A DNA stretch of 64,000 nucleotides, taken from contig CANLLN010000014.1 in assembly GCA_947491945.1 (NCBI GenBank), positions 1 to 64,000 of the forward strand, given 5' to 3'. Position 1 is the stretch's first letter; the number at the start of each line of letters is the position of its first letter. The stretch is from an uncultured Carboxylicivirga sp. (lineage in GTDB: Bacteria > Bacteroidota > Bacteroidia > Bacteroidales > Marinilabiliaceae). The translations under genes were made by a program, and so were the position numbers. The notes under the pieces are model-generated. The model did not search any database, was not told where the DNA came from, and saw only the letters and a list, made by a program, of their open reading frames with translations. Positions 27,465 through 36,189 of this stretch are shown here, piece by piece.

Positions 27465-28127
27465 ATGGCAGTTAAAAAATCAACGTCAAGTACCCCAAGG
27501 AGAACTTCAAGAGGTACAAAGATTGACTTTATGAAAGCTACCAACAACATAGGCAAGCCCATTGCTGCCGTAGCAGGGTTTGCAGTTGGCAAGTACGCTT
27601 TAAAGAAGTTGGAAAAGAGCCAGACCGTTAGCGGTTTGTTGGGCAACGAAATGAAAACCTACATCGTTCCGGCAGCCGTTACTATGGGCGGTTTGGTGGG
27701 TACGCAGTTTACCAAAAACGAGTATGTAAAGCTGGGCTTGGTAGGTGCAGCAGGTGCAGGTGTTGAATCCATTATCAAAAAAGCCACAGGTAAAACTATC
27801 CTTCAAGGATTAGAGGGTATTATCGGTGATGAAGATTACAACGATGTGGACGAAATGGACGGACTACGTGCCTTAAACCCAATTACGCAAGCACTCCCGG
27901 CAGCCGACATTGACATCGAGCGTGAAATTCAGGCTTCGGTATCAGGTGCAGCATCGGACTATTCGATGAGTGATGACCCTATCGGCAGCGCAGCCAATGA
28001 TTACGCAATGAGCGATGAGCCTATTGGCAGTTCAGATGATGACGATGAGCCAGTTGGCAAAATCCAAAACCTCGACCCCGACAGCATGGACTATGACATC
28101 TTTTCGGGCGATATGATGGCATCCTGA
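27465..28127 (+). CDS. Gly/Ala-rich membrane protein with acidic tail, probable virion protein
   Basis: This 220-residue protein has a basic N-terminus (KKSTSSTPRRTSRGTK) and two or three Gly/Ala-rich hydrophobic segments (about 25-45, 62-80 and 88-102). Its tail is strongly acidic and carries three related copies of a Met/Ser-Asp-Asp/Glu-Pro-Ile/Val-Gly motif (SDDPIGS, SDEPIGS, DDEPVGK). Residues 115-140 resemble a stretch of the preceding large protein (QGLEGI...DEMDGL). It lies 34 bp after that gene and before the Arg-rich beta protein. A membrane-embedded virion role fits; no family was recognised. Confidence 0.6.
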   Translation: MAVKKSTSSTPRRTSRGTKIDFMKATNNIGKPIAAVAGFAVGKYALKKLEKSQTVSGLLGNEMKTYIVPAAVTMGGLVGTQFTKNEYVKLGLVGAAGAGVESIIKKATGKTILQGLEGIIGDEDYNDVDEMDGLRALNPITQALPAADIDIEREIQASVSGAASDYSMSDDPIGSAANDYAMSDEPIGSSDDDDEPVGKIQNLDPDSMDYDIFSGDMMAS

Positions 28128-28191
28128 TTCTCACTAAATAACATTTAATCAATTTAATAACAAAGGCTAATAAGCCGCAAAACAAATTATC

Positions 28192-29034
28192 ATGGCAGAA
28201 ATTAATGAGCAAAATGATTTGTACCCTTCGATGGAAGAAATAGAGGGTTTAGAAGAAGCGATTCTTGAAAAAGAGGAAGATGCTTTAGAGAAAGAAGAAG
28301 ACCAGGACGATGCAGTCGAAGGCATTGGCGATTTAGGTCGCTCACGCCGTAGAACAAGACGCAGAGGGCGAAGAAGTCGCAGAAGAACCAGCAGAAAACG
28401 TGCTGTACGTAGGTCATATAATGCCGGAGCAAGAAGTACGGCTGTAAAAACAGGACTTACCAAAGACCTGACTTCAAAAGGTCAGTTTGAACTTCGCAGA
28501 CAGCAGTTGCCACCGGAAGTGCAGAAAGCATTGAAAGATGCACGTATGCAAACCGTTGATACGGCAATCTACACCGTTAAGTCGATTAAAGATAAGTCCG
28601 ACATTGATTTGATGGAGGCATCGGACGATAAAAAGGCTGGTCGTACCAACCTGAACCGTGCGCAGTTGGATTCAGGAAAGTATTTCCTGTTAACTGATAT
28701 TGTTCTTGAGTACGCTCACGGAGCATCGGAAGAAGACAATGACCCGGCAGATTTTGCTTTTGGTCAGTTTGCTTTACCTCCGGCAATCCTGAACGGTACT
28801 TTCGAGATGACGTTAGGCACGAAGGTAATTGTACCTGAAATCTCATGTGCGGTGTTTGACGATACCGATACCACAAAACGCAAATTCCAATACAAGCTTG
28901 CCAATCCAAAGTGGTTAAAGCCATCAATGGATATTACACCAAAGCTGAACATGCCGAAATCGGTATCAGGTGATAAGATTTACCACCCTGCCGTTAAGGT
29001 AACGCTATTGGGAACTATCACAGAGAAAGCATAG
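28192..29034 (+). CDS. Arg-rich-armed beta protein, candidate major capsid protein
   Basis: This 280-residue protein has an acidic segment (1-45), then a very basic arm (about 46-72, RSRRRTRRRGRRSRRRTSRK) as in nucleic-acid-binding capsid arms. Residues 85-280 look largely beta: SGKYFLLTDIVLEYAH, GTFEMTLGTKVIVPEISCAVF and YHPAVKVTLLGTI are strand-like. The size and the basic arm suit a small jelly-roll capsid protein. It has its own strong terminator, suggesting a separately abundant transcript end. It shares the IEGL/GIGDLG-type motif with neighbouring proteins at the acid-base border. No homology search was possible, so the capsid role is inference. Confidence 0.5.
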   Translation: MAEINEQNDLYPSMEEIEGLEEAILEKEEDALEKEEDQDDAVEGIGDLGRSRRRTRRRGRRSRRRTSRKRAVRRSYNAGARSTAVKTGLTKDLTSKGQFELRRQQLPPEVQKALKDARMQTVDTAIYTVKSIKDKSDIDLMEASDDKKAGRTNLNRAQLDSGKYFLLTDIVLEYAHGASEEDNDPADFAFGQFALPPAILNGTFEMTLGTKVIVPEISCAVFDDTDTTKRKFQYKLANPKWLKPSMDITPKLNMPKSVSGDKIYHPAVKVTLLGTITEKA

Positions 29035-29059
29035 GAGCTTGATATGTCATAATCGTTTG

Positions 29060-29093
29060 GGGGCGGTCAGCGGTTGTTAACCGCCCCTTTTTT
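29060..29093 (+). terminator. Strong terminator after the candidate capsid gene
   Basis: GGGGCGGT (29060-29067) pairs with ACCGCCCC (29080-29087), 8 bp with a 12-nt loop, followed by TTTTTT (29088-29093). It lies inside the late gene block, so it would raise the candidate capsid transcript relative to genes downstream. Confidence 0.85.
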
Positions 29094-29112
29094 CTTCTTA
29101 ATCATTTCAAAA

Positions 29113-29502
29113 ATGGAAGTACAAGACAATAACATACGCAAATTACAGGTCGTGAAATTCGAGGTTAAAAAAGGTCAGACCTACGAGTTTAACGGCAATA
29201 CCAAAACGGAACATGACCGTATCAAAGGAATTTTCTTACGCCTATCCAACCAACAGGCATTACCCGGTGCCACACTAAGGGTTTGGATTGATGATACAGA
29301 GATAATCCCCGATGATACCGAGGTGGCATTGCTTCACCACAATGATGACATGAGTATTAAGGACGTGGCCTTTCCTGTGGATGAAAAAGCCAAGAACAGC
29401 CCTGTACGTGTCATTTACAAAGACGACAGCGAGAACCTGGCTGTTAATGAAAGCTACAATGTTCGTGTGTATCTGCTTGCCGAGGTAGAGAAAAAGAAAT
29501 AA
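29113..29502 (+). CDS. Small beta-rich probable virion protein
   Basis: This 129-residue protein begins MEVQDNNIRKLQVVKFEV and alternates hydrophobic and polar residues throughout, as in a beta sandwich: TYEFNGNTK, HDRIKGIFLRLS, LRVWIDDTEI and SYNVRVYLLAEVEKKK. ATG at 29113 is chosen because the longer frame from 29074 starts inside the terminator stem. Its layout (internal R-I-K-G-I-F strand, C-terminal strand N-V-R-V-Y-L) recalls the protein at 29609-30385. It may be a minor capsid or vertex protein; no family was recognised. Confidence 0.55.
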   Translation: MEVQDNNIRKLQVVKFEVKKGQTYEFNGNTKTEHDRIKGIFLRLSNQQALPGATLRVWIDDTEIIPDDTEVALLHHNDDMSIKDVAFPVDEKAKNSPVRVIYKDDSENLAVNESYNVRVYLLAEVEKKK

Positions 29503-29520
29503 CCCTAAAATCTCCCGACA

Positions 29521-29604
29521 ATGAAACGAGCTATTCAAAAATATTTCACTAGAGCAATTGCTATTACAAGCGAGTTCCATGTGGCAATTAAAAATAAAAA
29601 TTAA
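29521..29604 (+). CDS. Possible 27-residue peptide
   Basis: A short frame begins with ATG at 29521 and encodes MKRAIQKYFTRAIAITSEF plus a Lys/Asn-rich tail, stopping 4 bp before the next ATG. The next gene also starts with MKR, so the region may hold a duplicated start. It could be a leader peptide or chance. Confidence 0.25.
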   Translation: MKRAIQKYFTRAIAITSEFHVAIKNKN

Positions 29605-29608
29605 TCAC

Positions 29609-30385
29609 ATGAAACGATATTTTGTAATTACAAAAACCTCAGTTGGCAACAAACACATCAATGAACAGGACTTGCTCCCTGCTTCCTGTAAACTGATTAC
29701 AGGCATTGCAATAAACGCCCTGGTTAAAAAGGAATCGGAATTGGAAGATGTAACACAGGATTTAGCTTTTCCCCAAGCTTTAATATCCGATTTGTTACTG
29801 ACCGATGGGATTACCAACCTGTTCTATTCTTACCTACGCACAAGGGCAAGCGAAGCAGAAAGCAAAGACTTTTTTGAGACTGATATTCTTCCGGCAATAG
29901 TTGATATTTTGAGCAACAATATCAAATTTACTTGCCTTGATGCAGACCAGCAAAGCAACCTGAACAACAGCATTGCAGAGCTTTTCAATACACAGTTTGC
30001 TGATTATCTCTACAACGAAGTCGGTTTGTTTGAAAAAGGTCAAACCATTACAAGCCTTGAATTTGCCGACTTGATAGCACAGGAAACATTAACCTTTGCC
30101 TATCTGCATAAATCCGATGTATTTCTTCGTCCTGTTAAGGCATACAAACAGCCTGAACCTTATGAATGTGGCAATATCAGCCTATTGGTAAACGGTAACA
30201 GTTTTCTACTACGTGATTACATGCTTACTGCCAACAGAAAGGTAAAGCATTTAAGCAAAGAGGTTATCCCATTCCATGAGCCTTTAGAGGTAAACAGCAA
30301 TATCCATACGGTTTTCAAAAGCAATAAAAACAGCGGAGACAATACGCTAACCATTAGAATCTACATAGAATATGAACACGAGTGA
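29609..30385 (+). CDS. Beta-rich probable virion protein
   Basis: This 258-residue protein begins MKRYFVITKTSVGNKHINEQ. It has a beta-like N-terminal segment (CKLITGIAINAL), a helical middle (about 60-150) and a beta C-terminus (ISLLVNGNSFLLRDYML, then NTLTIRIYIEYEHE). The I-T-G-I strand and the final R-I-Y-I strand match the pattern of the 129-residue protein upstream, suggesting related folds. The longer frame from 29558 overlaps another short frame, so ATG at 29609 is preferred. It overlaps the next gene by 14 bp. Capsid or vertex role inferred from context only. Confidence 0.55.
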   Translation: MKRYFVITKTSVGNKHINEQDLLPASCKLITGIAINALVKKESELEDVTQDLAFPQALISDLLLTDGITNLFYSYLRTRASEAESKDFFETDILPAIVDILSNNIKFTCLDADQQSNLNNSIAELFNTQFADYLYNEVGLFEKGQTITSLEFADLIAQETLTFAYLHKSDVFLRPVKAYKQPEPYECGNISLLVNGNSFLLRDYMLTANRKVKHLSKEVIPFHEPLEVNSNIHTVFKSNKNSGDNTLTIRIYIEYEHE

Positions 30386-30722
30386 GTTATTACATACCAT
30401 CGCAAAAGACCGTGTTTCAGGGATGCGAACCATCGACAGCTACCAATTAAAACCAACGGTGATAATGGTAACAGGTGCGGATATTTCGCTGGACCTGAAA
30501 AACGATATGTGGATTCTGAACACCAAAGGTCTGCCAAGCTCCATTGATGAAATGGAACTCATTAGCAGCGATAATGTGTTTACCGCTACACCCGAAGAAT
30601 ACGACTTTATGGATGAGTACCGCTACCAGGTATTCACCGATTACATAGACATCAAAACCCAAGCGGAAAACTTTAAGCCTTACCGATTGGAGTTTGTAAA
30701 GATTATTCCCCACCGAAATTAA
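30372..30722 (+). CDS. Small probable virion protein
   Basis: This 116-residue protein overlaps the preceding gene by 14 bp, which suggests coupled translation and a shared structure. It looks beta-rich (YQLKPTVIMVTGADISLDL, then DMWILNTKGL) and ends PYRLEFVKIIPHRN. There is no signal peptide or membrane helix. It is part of the run of small genes between the candidate capsid gene and the coiled-coil gene. Family not recognised. Confidence 0.5.
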   Translation: MNTSELLHTIAKDRVSGMRTIDSYQLKPTVIMVTGADISLDLKNDMWILNTKGLPSSIDEMELISSDNVFTATPEEYDFMDEYRYQVFTDYIDIKTQAENFKPYRLEFVKIIPHRN

Positions 30723-30729
30723 TACGACT

Positions 30730-31851
30730 ATGTTGGATTACAGAGAGCAAATACAAAGCATATACGAGTTTATAAAGCGTTCGGAGGATGAACAAAAGTA
30801 CCCCTACGCTTACGAAATATACCTGGTTACCGCAGCACAAGAAACTGCACTCACTTCAAGAACCTCCGGAACGGATAAGTTTAACCGTGACATTGAAAGT
30901 GCCATTGAAAAAGCAAAGCAGTCTCATGGTTCACTCAGGGTTGATGTGTTTGGAGGCAAAAGCCCCAATGCACGAAGTCTGAACAGTTATACGGTGAATA
31001 TCAGCAAGCTTTTGAACCCACCCAAAGAACCCATTGAGAGAGCCGAGCTTCAAACCATTATCCAGGAAGAAGTAAGGCAGCACCAAATTCAAAGTAACAC
31101 CAATGGTTTAGGTGAATTAGATACGCTATTGGGATTGTTCTCCGGTGAAAACGAACAGGCAAAAAACAAGTTGGAAGGTCTGTTTGGTGTGTTTAATGCC
31201 TTATCGGGCAATAACAAAGAGGTTGAGCGAATCAGCTACCAAAAGCAGTTGGATGATTTTAAGTTCGAGACACGCTACAATACTTTGGAAGAAAAGTATG
31301 AGCGTTTACGCAATGAAAATGCAGAACTACGAGCTGAAAAAGACCGCTATCAAAGCGAAAACAGGGAACTGAAAACCGATAAGACAGACCTTGAAAGCCG
31401 TCTTGCAGGGTATGCTCCCAATGAAGTGATGAAACGAGTTGCCACAGGTGCATTGGTCGGTATCGGTTCACGCTTGCTTACCAACAGTCCCAAAACAGCA
31501 GAATTATTAGGCTTATCAGCCGAAGAACTCAAAGGAGCTTTGGGAATGCTTGATGATACCGAGGAAGAATCGGCACAGCTCCTTGAAACCAATGTTGAGA
31601 TTACCGACATAGGTACGGCTAATACACCCGAAGACCGCAAGAAAGCTGAGATAATCAAAAAACTATCCGATGCCCTTATGACATGGGAACTGCAAGATGT
31701 AGCCAAGATTGCAAACATCGTTGGCTTATGCCTTGACAAAGCGGAGCTGATTAATAAAACCCTCCTGTTCCTGAATCAAGCCGTGAATGGCATATCAGAG
31801 CCGGAACCGGGAAACGCAGAGTTTGATAACGATGATTTAGATAACGAATAA
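30730..31851 (+). CDS. Coiled-coil probable virion or assembly protein
   Basis: This 373-residue protein has an N-terminal globular domain (1-110) with YAYEIYLVTAAQETAL and SLRVDVFGGKSPNARSLNSY. A long coiled coil follows (about 165-225, EKYERLRNENAELRAEKDRY). The middle contains NGLGELDTLLGLFSG. The C-terminal part is helical and acidic. Coiled-coil proteins of this size serve as scaffolds, spacers or penton-base partners in icosahedral viruses; which applies is unknown. It begins 7 bp after the previous gene, in the same operon. Confidence 0.5.
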   Translation: MLDYREQIQSIYEFIKRSEDEQKYPYAYEIYLVTAAQETALTSRTSGTDKFNRDIESAIEKAKQSHGSLRVDVFGGKSPNARSLNSYTVNISKLLNPPKEPIERAELQTIIQEEVRQHQIQSNTNGLGELDTLLGLFSGENEQAKNKLEGLFGVFNALSGNNKEVERISYQKQLDDFKFETRYNTLEEKYERLRNENAELRAEKDRYQSENRELKTDKTDLESRLAGYAPNEVMKRVATGALVGIGSRLLTNSPKTAELLGLSAEELKGALGMLDDTEEESAQLLETNVEITDIGTANTPEDRKKAEIIKKLSDALMTWELQDVAKIANIVGLCLDKAELINKTLLFLNQAVNGISEPEPGNAEFDNDDLDNE

Positions 31852-31862
31852 AACATACGATT

Positions 31863-32039
31863 ATGAGAAAATTCAAAGTAGGAATCACCATTGAAGCTGA
31901 CAGTACCGAGGTAGTTCAGCAAGTAGGAAACCTTTTGCAAAATGCAGTCAATAAGGTTGAGCAACAGGATATGATTAAGCTTCTGACCAAGGTTGCCAAG
32001 AACCCAAAGATTGTAAAGACCGCATTACGATACATCTAA
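31863..32039 (+). CDS. Small 58-residue protein
   Basis: A 58-codon frame begins MRKFKVGITIEADSTEVV and continues with an amphipathic helix (QQVGNLLQNAVNKVEQQDMI). It fills the gap between the coiled-coil gene and the annexin-like gene with 11-13 bp on each side, and its codon use is like that of its neighbours, so it is probably real. Function unknown. Confidence 0.6.
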   Translation: MRKFKVGITIEADSTEVVQQVGNLLQNAVNKVEQQDMIKLLTKVAKNPKIVKTALRYI

Positions 32040-32052
32040 AAAACTCAGCAAC

Positions 32053-32529
32053 GTGCAACAGTTACCACCAGTAAATAAAGCAACATTAATAGCAAACGGC
32101 ATTAAATACGGATTGCCCATTTTGGGCGTTGGTATCGGTATTTACGCTGTTAAAAAGCTATTGCTTAAGAAAAACCCTGATGGCACTTCATCAAGGGTTG
32201 CTCCATCAATAAAAGATACGGTTATCGACAGGCAAAACCTGACTATTTCTGCTTCTGATGCTGCTTTATATGCTAATACGCTGTACGGTGCAATGCTCGA
32301 CTTTGGCACAGATGAAAAGGTTATTTACTCCACCATTGATAAGATACAGAGCAAGGACGATATGCTATTGGTGATTAAAGCCTTTGGCATGAAACAGTAT
32401 TTGTGGGGAACCAGGGCAGCGTTTTTAGGTCAGGACTTCAACCTGATTGGCTGGTTCAGACAAGAACTAAGCGAAAGTGAAATTTCCAAAATCAAACCCA
32501 AGTTCGACAGTTGGGGAATCCCTCTCTAA
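32053..32529 (+). CDS. Membrane-anchored protein with annexin-like repeat
   Basis: This 158-residue protein starts at a GTG. One membrane helix lies at about 16-34 (IKYGLPILGVGIGIYAVKKL), followed by a basic stop-transfer stretch. Residues 65-150 resemble an annexin repeat: DAALYANTLYGAMLDFGTDE, with the GTDE turn, then helices ending AFLGQDFNLIGWF. It lies 14 bp after the small 58-residue gene and 17 bp before the muramidase-like gene. The single membrane helix fits a virion membrane protein. Calcium or lipid binding, suggested by the annexin likeness, is untested. Confidence 0.6.
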   Translation: MQQLPPVNKATLIANGIKYGLPILGVGIGIYAVKKLLLKKNPDGTSSRVAPSIKDTVIDRQNLTISASDAALYANTLYGAMLDFGTDEKVIYSTIDKIQSKDDMLLVIKAFGMKQYLWGTRAAFLGQDFNLIGWFRQELSESEISKIKPKFDSWGIPL

Positions 32530-32546
32530 ACTCTAACAATAAAGCT

Positions 32547-33152
32547 ATGGACAAGAAGAAAAAGATATTATTTATTTCGGGAGGGGTGTTAACCACAGGG
32601 GCAATAGTTACCACAATTGTACTCGTTCGCAGACGAAACAAACGCAAACGTGGGCTATTGCCTCCTCGTGGTTCAAACGTTTTGACAACCAACAATAACG
32701 AACTACCCTCAAATTTTCAGAATTGGAATGGTGGGAATACCTATCTCTCAAATGCACCCAGGGGCATCCGAAACAACAATCCGGGAAACCTGATTTTCAC
32801 CAACATCAAATGGAACGGTAAACTGCCCAAAGAGCAAAATAAGGACAGACGTTTTGAAATGTTTATTGCTCCGGTTTATGGCGTTCGTGCCATGATAAAA
32901 GACCTCAAGCACGACATTGAAAAGGGCAAGAATACCGTGCCGTTATTGGTCGAAGAATATGCTCCCCGATTTGAAAACAATACAGACCATTACATCCAAA
33001 CGGTTTGCAAGGATTTAAAGGTCAGCAAGAGTGCAAAGCTCCTGCCTACAAAAAACACACTCCGCTTATTGGTGCTTTCTATGACAAAGGTCGAGACTGG
33101 TGGTAATTACGTCTCCAACCAATTGTTTGAGCAAGCCTACGCAATGATTTAG
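32547..33152 (+). CDS. Membrane-anchored muramidase-like virion protein (GIRNNNPGN type)
   Basis: This 201-residue protein has an N-terminal membrane helix (about 6-28, ILFISGGVLTTGAIVTTIVLV) followed by an Arg/Lys cluster. The C-terminal domain (about 75-195) carries APRGIRNNNPGNL, the signature of phage proteins often annotated as structural protein P5 or lytic transglycosylase-like. RFEMFIAPVYGVRAM and VEEYAPRFENNTDHY follow. Such a protein would open the peptidoglycan when the virion enters. Membrane-anchored lytic enzymes in the virion are known from PRD1-like viruses. ATG at 32547 is preferred over 32511. Confidence 0.7.
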   Translation: MDKKKKILFISGGVLTTGAIVTTIVLVRRRNKRKRGLLPPRGSNVLTTNNNELPSNFQNWNGGNTYLSNAPRGIRNNNPGNLIFTNIKWNGKLPKEQNKDRRFEMFIAPVYGVRAMIKDLKHDIEKGKNTVPLLVEEYAPRFENNTDHYIQTVCKDLKVSKSAKLLPTKNTLRLLVLSMTKVETGGNYVSNQLFEQAYAMI

Positions 33153-33171
33153 CAATTAAAAGACTTTAGAT

Positions 33172-35673
33172 ATGGGAACTATAAAGATGTTTAGGGGAAC
33201 AACCCCACCGTTATTGAAAAAAGGCGAATGGGCTTCTGATGGCCAGTACGCTTATTTGGGCATGGAACACGAACAATACAAGGTGTTTCAGGGCGTGTTT
33301 GATATGAGTAAAGACCAACAAATAACAGGTTTTGAATACGATGTTGAACGCAAAGCGATTATTATTCCTTCGGGAACTCCTTTTTCAAAGCTTCAAAGGC
33401 TGTTTGATTCTCTGCCCAAAGCATTGAAGTACCATACCAACAAAAGTGCAAGCATCAGCATCATGTTTGAGGATGGTACTTACATCAATGATTTGGGAAC
33501 GTTCCTGGTCCTTCGTGATTTCTCCTACCAAATCAACATCTGCTCATTGAGCAATGAGGTCGATGGTGTAGTTGGAACATACGTTAAGCCTGTGATTTTC
33601 CAAAGTGATAAGGCTATTGAGATTTACAATAGTGCTATCAACTTTGCCGACATACGCTTTGAATACACCGATGCCGGAAGCGGTGCAATAGCTTTCCTGA
33701 ACAGTACCACCAACATTGACGATTGCTGTTTCGAGGCGAAGGTCAATCAGTCGTGTGTATTTGACAGGGGCTACAACAAGATTGTGTTTTCTGATACCTA
33801 CTTCAAGATGAACAGGGATATTCAGGACACGATACTTGACAGGGCTTCGGTTGGTTCATTCATCAATATTGCACGTTCGAAATCCGCTCCGGAATACAGA
33901 CCCAAAACCATTGTTCAGCAAATTAGCGGTGGTCTGATAATCGCCGGGAATGTTGAAGACTTACTCATTTCAGAGAAAAGTCCTGTGTACATGCCCAATG
34001 GTGGTATCGAAGTGCATGGTGGTTTTGTAACCGACCCTGATGGTAATATCAATATTGCCATTCCTACAAAACTTTCGCAGTTGGAAAACGATATGAACCT
34101 GACTTCTAATTTTGAGGAACTGCAAAACAAACCAACGACCATTAGTGCAGAACAGGCAACGGCAATTGAGAACAATAACAAAAAGAGCAGCTATCCACAA
34201 GCAGATGCAGAAAAGCTTGCAGGGATTGAAGAAGGTGCTACTGCCGGGGCTGATTGGAATACTAATATTCAGAATAAGCCGACAACCATTTCGGCAGAAC
34301 AATCGGCAGCTATCGAGGCAAATACGCAAAAGCGTTCCTATCCCGAAGCGGATGAAAACAAGCTTGCAGGGATTGAAGAAAACGCCACCGTTGGAGCAGA
34401 TTGGGACACGAATATACAGAACAAACCTGTTACGATTTCGCCACAACAAGCAGCCGATATTGAAGCCAATAATGCAAAACGCAGTTATCCGCAAGCTGAT
34501 GAAGACAAGCTTTCAGGCATAGAGGAAAATGCAACTGCCGGAGCTGATTGGGAAACAAATATTGCGAATAAGCCTACTACAATTTCAGAGGAACAAGCGA
34601 GCGCAATCGAGGCAAATACTGCAAAACGCTCCTATCCCGAAGGGGATGAAAACAAATTGGCAGGGATTGAAGAAGGTGCGACTGTTGGGGGTGATTGGGA
34701 AACTAACATTCAGAATAAACCTGTTACCATATCGGCAGAACAGGCAGCAGCTATTGAGGCAAATACTGAAAAGCGAAGCTACCCACAAGCCGATGAAGAT
34801 AAGCTTTCAGGCATTGAAGAAAATGCAACTGCCGGGGCTGATTGGGAAACGAATATTGCCAATAAGCCTACAACAATAACAGAGGAACAGGCTACCGCTA
34901 TTGAAGCGAATACCGCAAAACGTTCTTATCCCGAAGCCGATGAAACAAAGCTTGGAGGAATTGAAGAAGGTGCTACTGTTGGAGCAGATTGGGAAACTAA
35001 TATCCAAAACAAACCTGTTACCATTTCGGCAGAACAGGCAGCAGCTATTGAAACCAATGCCCAAAAACGAAGCTACCCACAAGCTGACCAGGACAAACTT
35101 TCGGGAATTGAAGAAAACGCCACAGCCGGGGCTGATTGGGACACGAATATTGCCAATAAACCAACTACCATAACAGAGGAACAAGCGACCGCTATCGAAG
35201 CGAATACAGCAAAACGCTCTTATCCCGAAGCGGATGAAACAAAGCTTGGAGGAATCGAAGAAGGTGCAACTGTTGGAGCAGATTGGGACACCAATATTCA
35301 GAATAAACCTGTTACCATATCGGTAGAACAGGCAGCAGCCATTGAAGCCAATAATGCTAAACGCAGTTACCCACAGGCAGACGAAAATAAGCTTTCAGGT
35401 ATTGAAGAAAATGCCACAGTTGGGGCTGATTGGGATGTCAACTTACAGAACATTCCTGACTTCCTGAAAAAGTTCTTACAGGTGTATGGTGATTCCGGCA
35501 TTTTCTCAGGTGAAGATTGGGAAGCAAAGCTGACTGAGATACTGAACTTCCAAATCAACTTCATGAAAAACTTCGTGGATGCCGATGTGGATAGCCTTTC
35601 GGTAGATGTTGCAGGAAACAACCTGAAGCTCACTTTCAAAGATGAAACAGACAAAACCATTACACTTCAATAA
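33172..35673 (+). CDS. Spike/fibre protein with nine 49-residue repeats
   Basis: This 833-residue protein is probably the receptor-binding spike. Residues 1-310 form a globular N-terminal region that looks partly beta-helical and may attach to the virion. Residues 319-759 are nine tandem 49-residue repeats of the type NKPTTIS.EQA.AIEANT, then RSYP.ADE.KL.GIEE.ATVGADW. This resembles linker repeats of tailed-phage fibres, where K-L-x-G-I-E-x-x-A is common. The C-terminal 75 residues (VDADVDSLSVDVAGNNL and on) should form the tip. It is the last of the probable structural genes; a membrane protein gene follows 2 bp later. Confidence 0.75.
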   Translation: MGTIKMFRGTTPPLLKKGEWASDGQYAYLGMEHEQYKVFQGVFDMSKDQQITGFEYDVERKAIIIPSGTPFSKLQRLFDSLPKALKYHTNKSASISIMFEDGTYINDLGTFLVLRDFSYQINICSLSNEVDGVVGTYVKPVIFQSDKAIEIYNSAINFADIRFEYTDAGSGAIAFLNSTTNIDDCCFEAKVNQSCVFDRGYNKIVFSDTYFKMNRDIQDTILDRASVGSFINIARSKSAPEYRPKTIVQQISGGLIIAGNVEDLLISEKSPVYMPNGGIEVHGGFVTDPDGNINIAIPTKLSQLENDMNLTSNFEELQNKPTTISAEQATAIENNNKKSSYPQADAEKLAGIEEGATAGADWNTNIQNKPTTISAEQSAAIEANTQKRSYPEADENKLAGIEENATVGADWDTNIQNKPVTISPQQAADIEANNAKRSYPQADEDKLSGIEENATAGADWETNIANKPTTISEEQASAIEANTAKRSYPEGDENKLAGIEEGATVGGDWETNIQNKPVTISAEQAAAIEANTEKRSYPQADEDKLSGIEENATAGADWETNIANKPTTITEEQATAIEANTAKRSYPEADETKLGGIEEGATVGADWETNIQNKPVTISAEQAAAIETNAQKRSYPQADQDKLSGIEENATAGADWDTNIANKPTTITEEQATAIEANTAKRSYPEADETKLGGIEEGATVGADWDTNIQNKPVTISVEQAAAIEANNAKRSYPQADENKLSGIEENATVGADWDVNLQNIPDFLKKFLQVYGDSGIFSGEDWEAKLTEILNFQINFMKNFVDADVDSLSVDVAGNNLKLTFKDETDKTITLQ
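34126..35448 (+). repeat. Nine tandem 147-bp in-frame repeats in the spike gene
   Basis: Nine units of exactly 147 bp (49 codons) run from 34126 to 35448. Two types alternate: one with TTI and PEADE, one with VTIS and PQADE. The real higher-order unit is therefore about 294 bp, implying growth by duplication of pairs. Chance open frames in the other frames arise from the repeat. Confidence 0.9.
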
Positions 35674-35675
35674 TT

Positions 35676-36176
35676 ATGAAAGTATTAGTAATAGCAAGCC
35701 TTTTCACGGCATTTATAGCGTTGGTAGTTTATCTTACCTCAATCATAGCGGTTCATGGCATCCGCAAATCAATTTCCGATAGTAATTACTTTCTACGCAA
35801 ACCCTACAAACTTGTATTTGAGATAGTGATGTGGGTTTGTGGACTGGCCATCATCATAACAGGTCTTTTTATTAAAGAATCTGCTGATTGGTGGGTTATC
35901 GGAGGCGGTATCGGAATCTTTTTAGTGGGTGTATTCTCCGACTTTAAACGAAATCTGTTTATCCGTATTGCTCACTATGTATCGGCAATTGGCGGATTTA
36001 CACTCCTTGGATTAAGCTATTATTTCAGTTTCGGAAATATCGAATACACCATCATCATCGCTATTTCGGCTTTGATTGCAACAGGCTTTGCCGATAAGCG
36101 AATTTGGTGTTTGGAGCTGACAATGGCAGCAGAGATATTCATTGGACTTTTCTATTTAGCTCACACAATCATGTAG
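35676..36176 (+). CDS. Polytopic membrane protein
   Basis: This 166-residue protein has five probable membrane helices (about 5-25, 45-65, 72-92, 100-125 and 130-160) separated by short charged loops. No enzyme motif is visible. It begins 2 bp after the spike gene and precedes the methyltransferase gene. It could be a virion membrane protein, a holin-like protein or an exclusion protein; the sequence does not decide. Confidence 0.6.
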   Translation: MKVLVIASLFTAFIALVVYLTSIIAVHGIRKSISDSNYFLRKPYKLVFEIVMWVCGLAIIITGLFIKESADWWVIGGGIGIFLVGVFSDFKRNLFIRIAHYVSAIGGFTLLGLSYYFSFGNIEYTIIIAISALIATGFADKRIWCLELTMAAEIFIGLFYLAHTIM

Positions 36177-36189
36177 TTCTGGTTTGTTC

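Noticed and set aside
34112-35184. Several long open frames in the other frames and on the minus strand within the spike gene
   Set aside because: They are by-products of the 147-bp repeat; only the spike frame spans the whole region and has sensible flanking domains.
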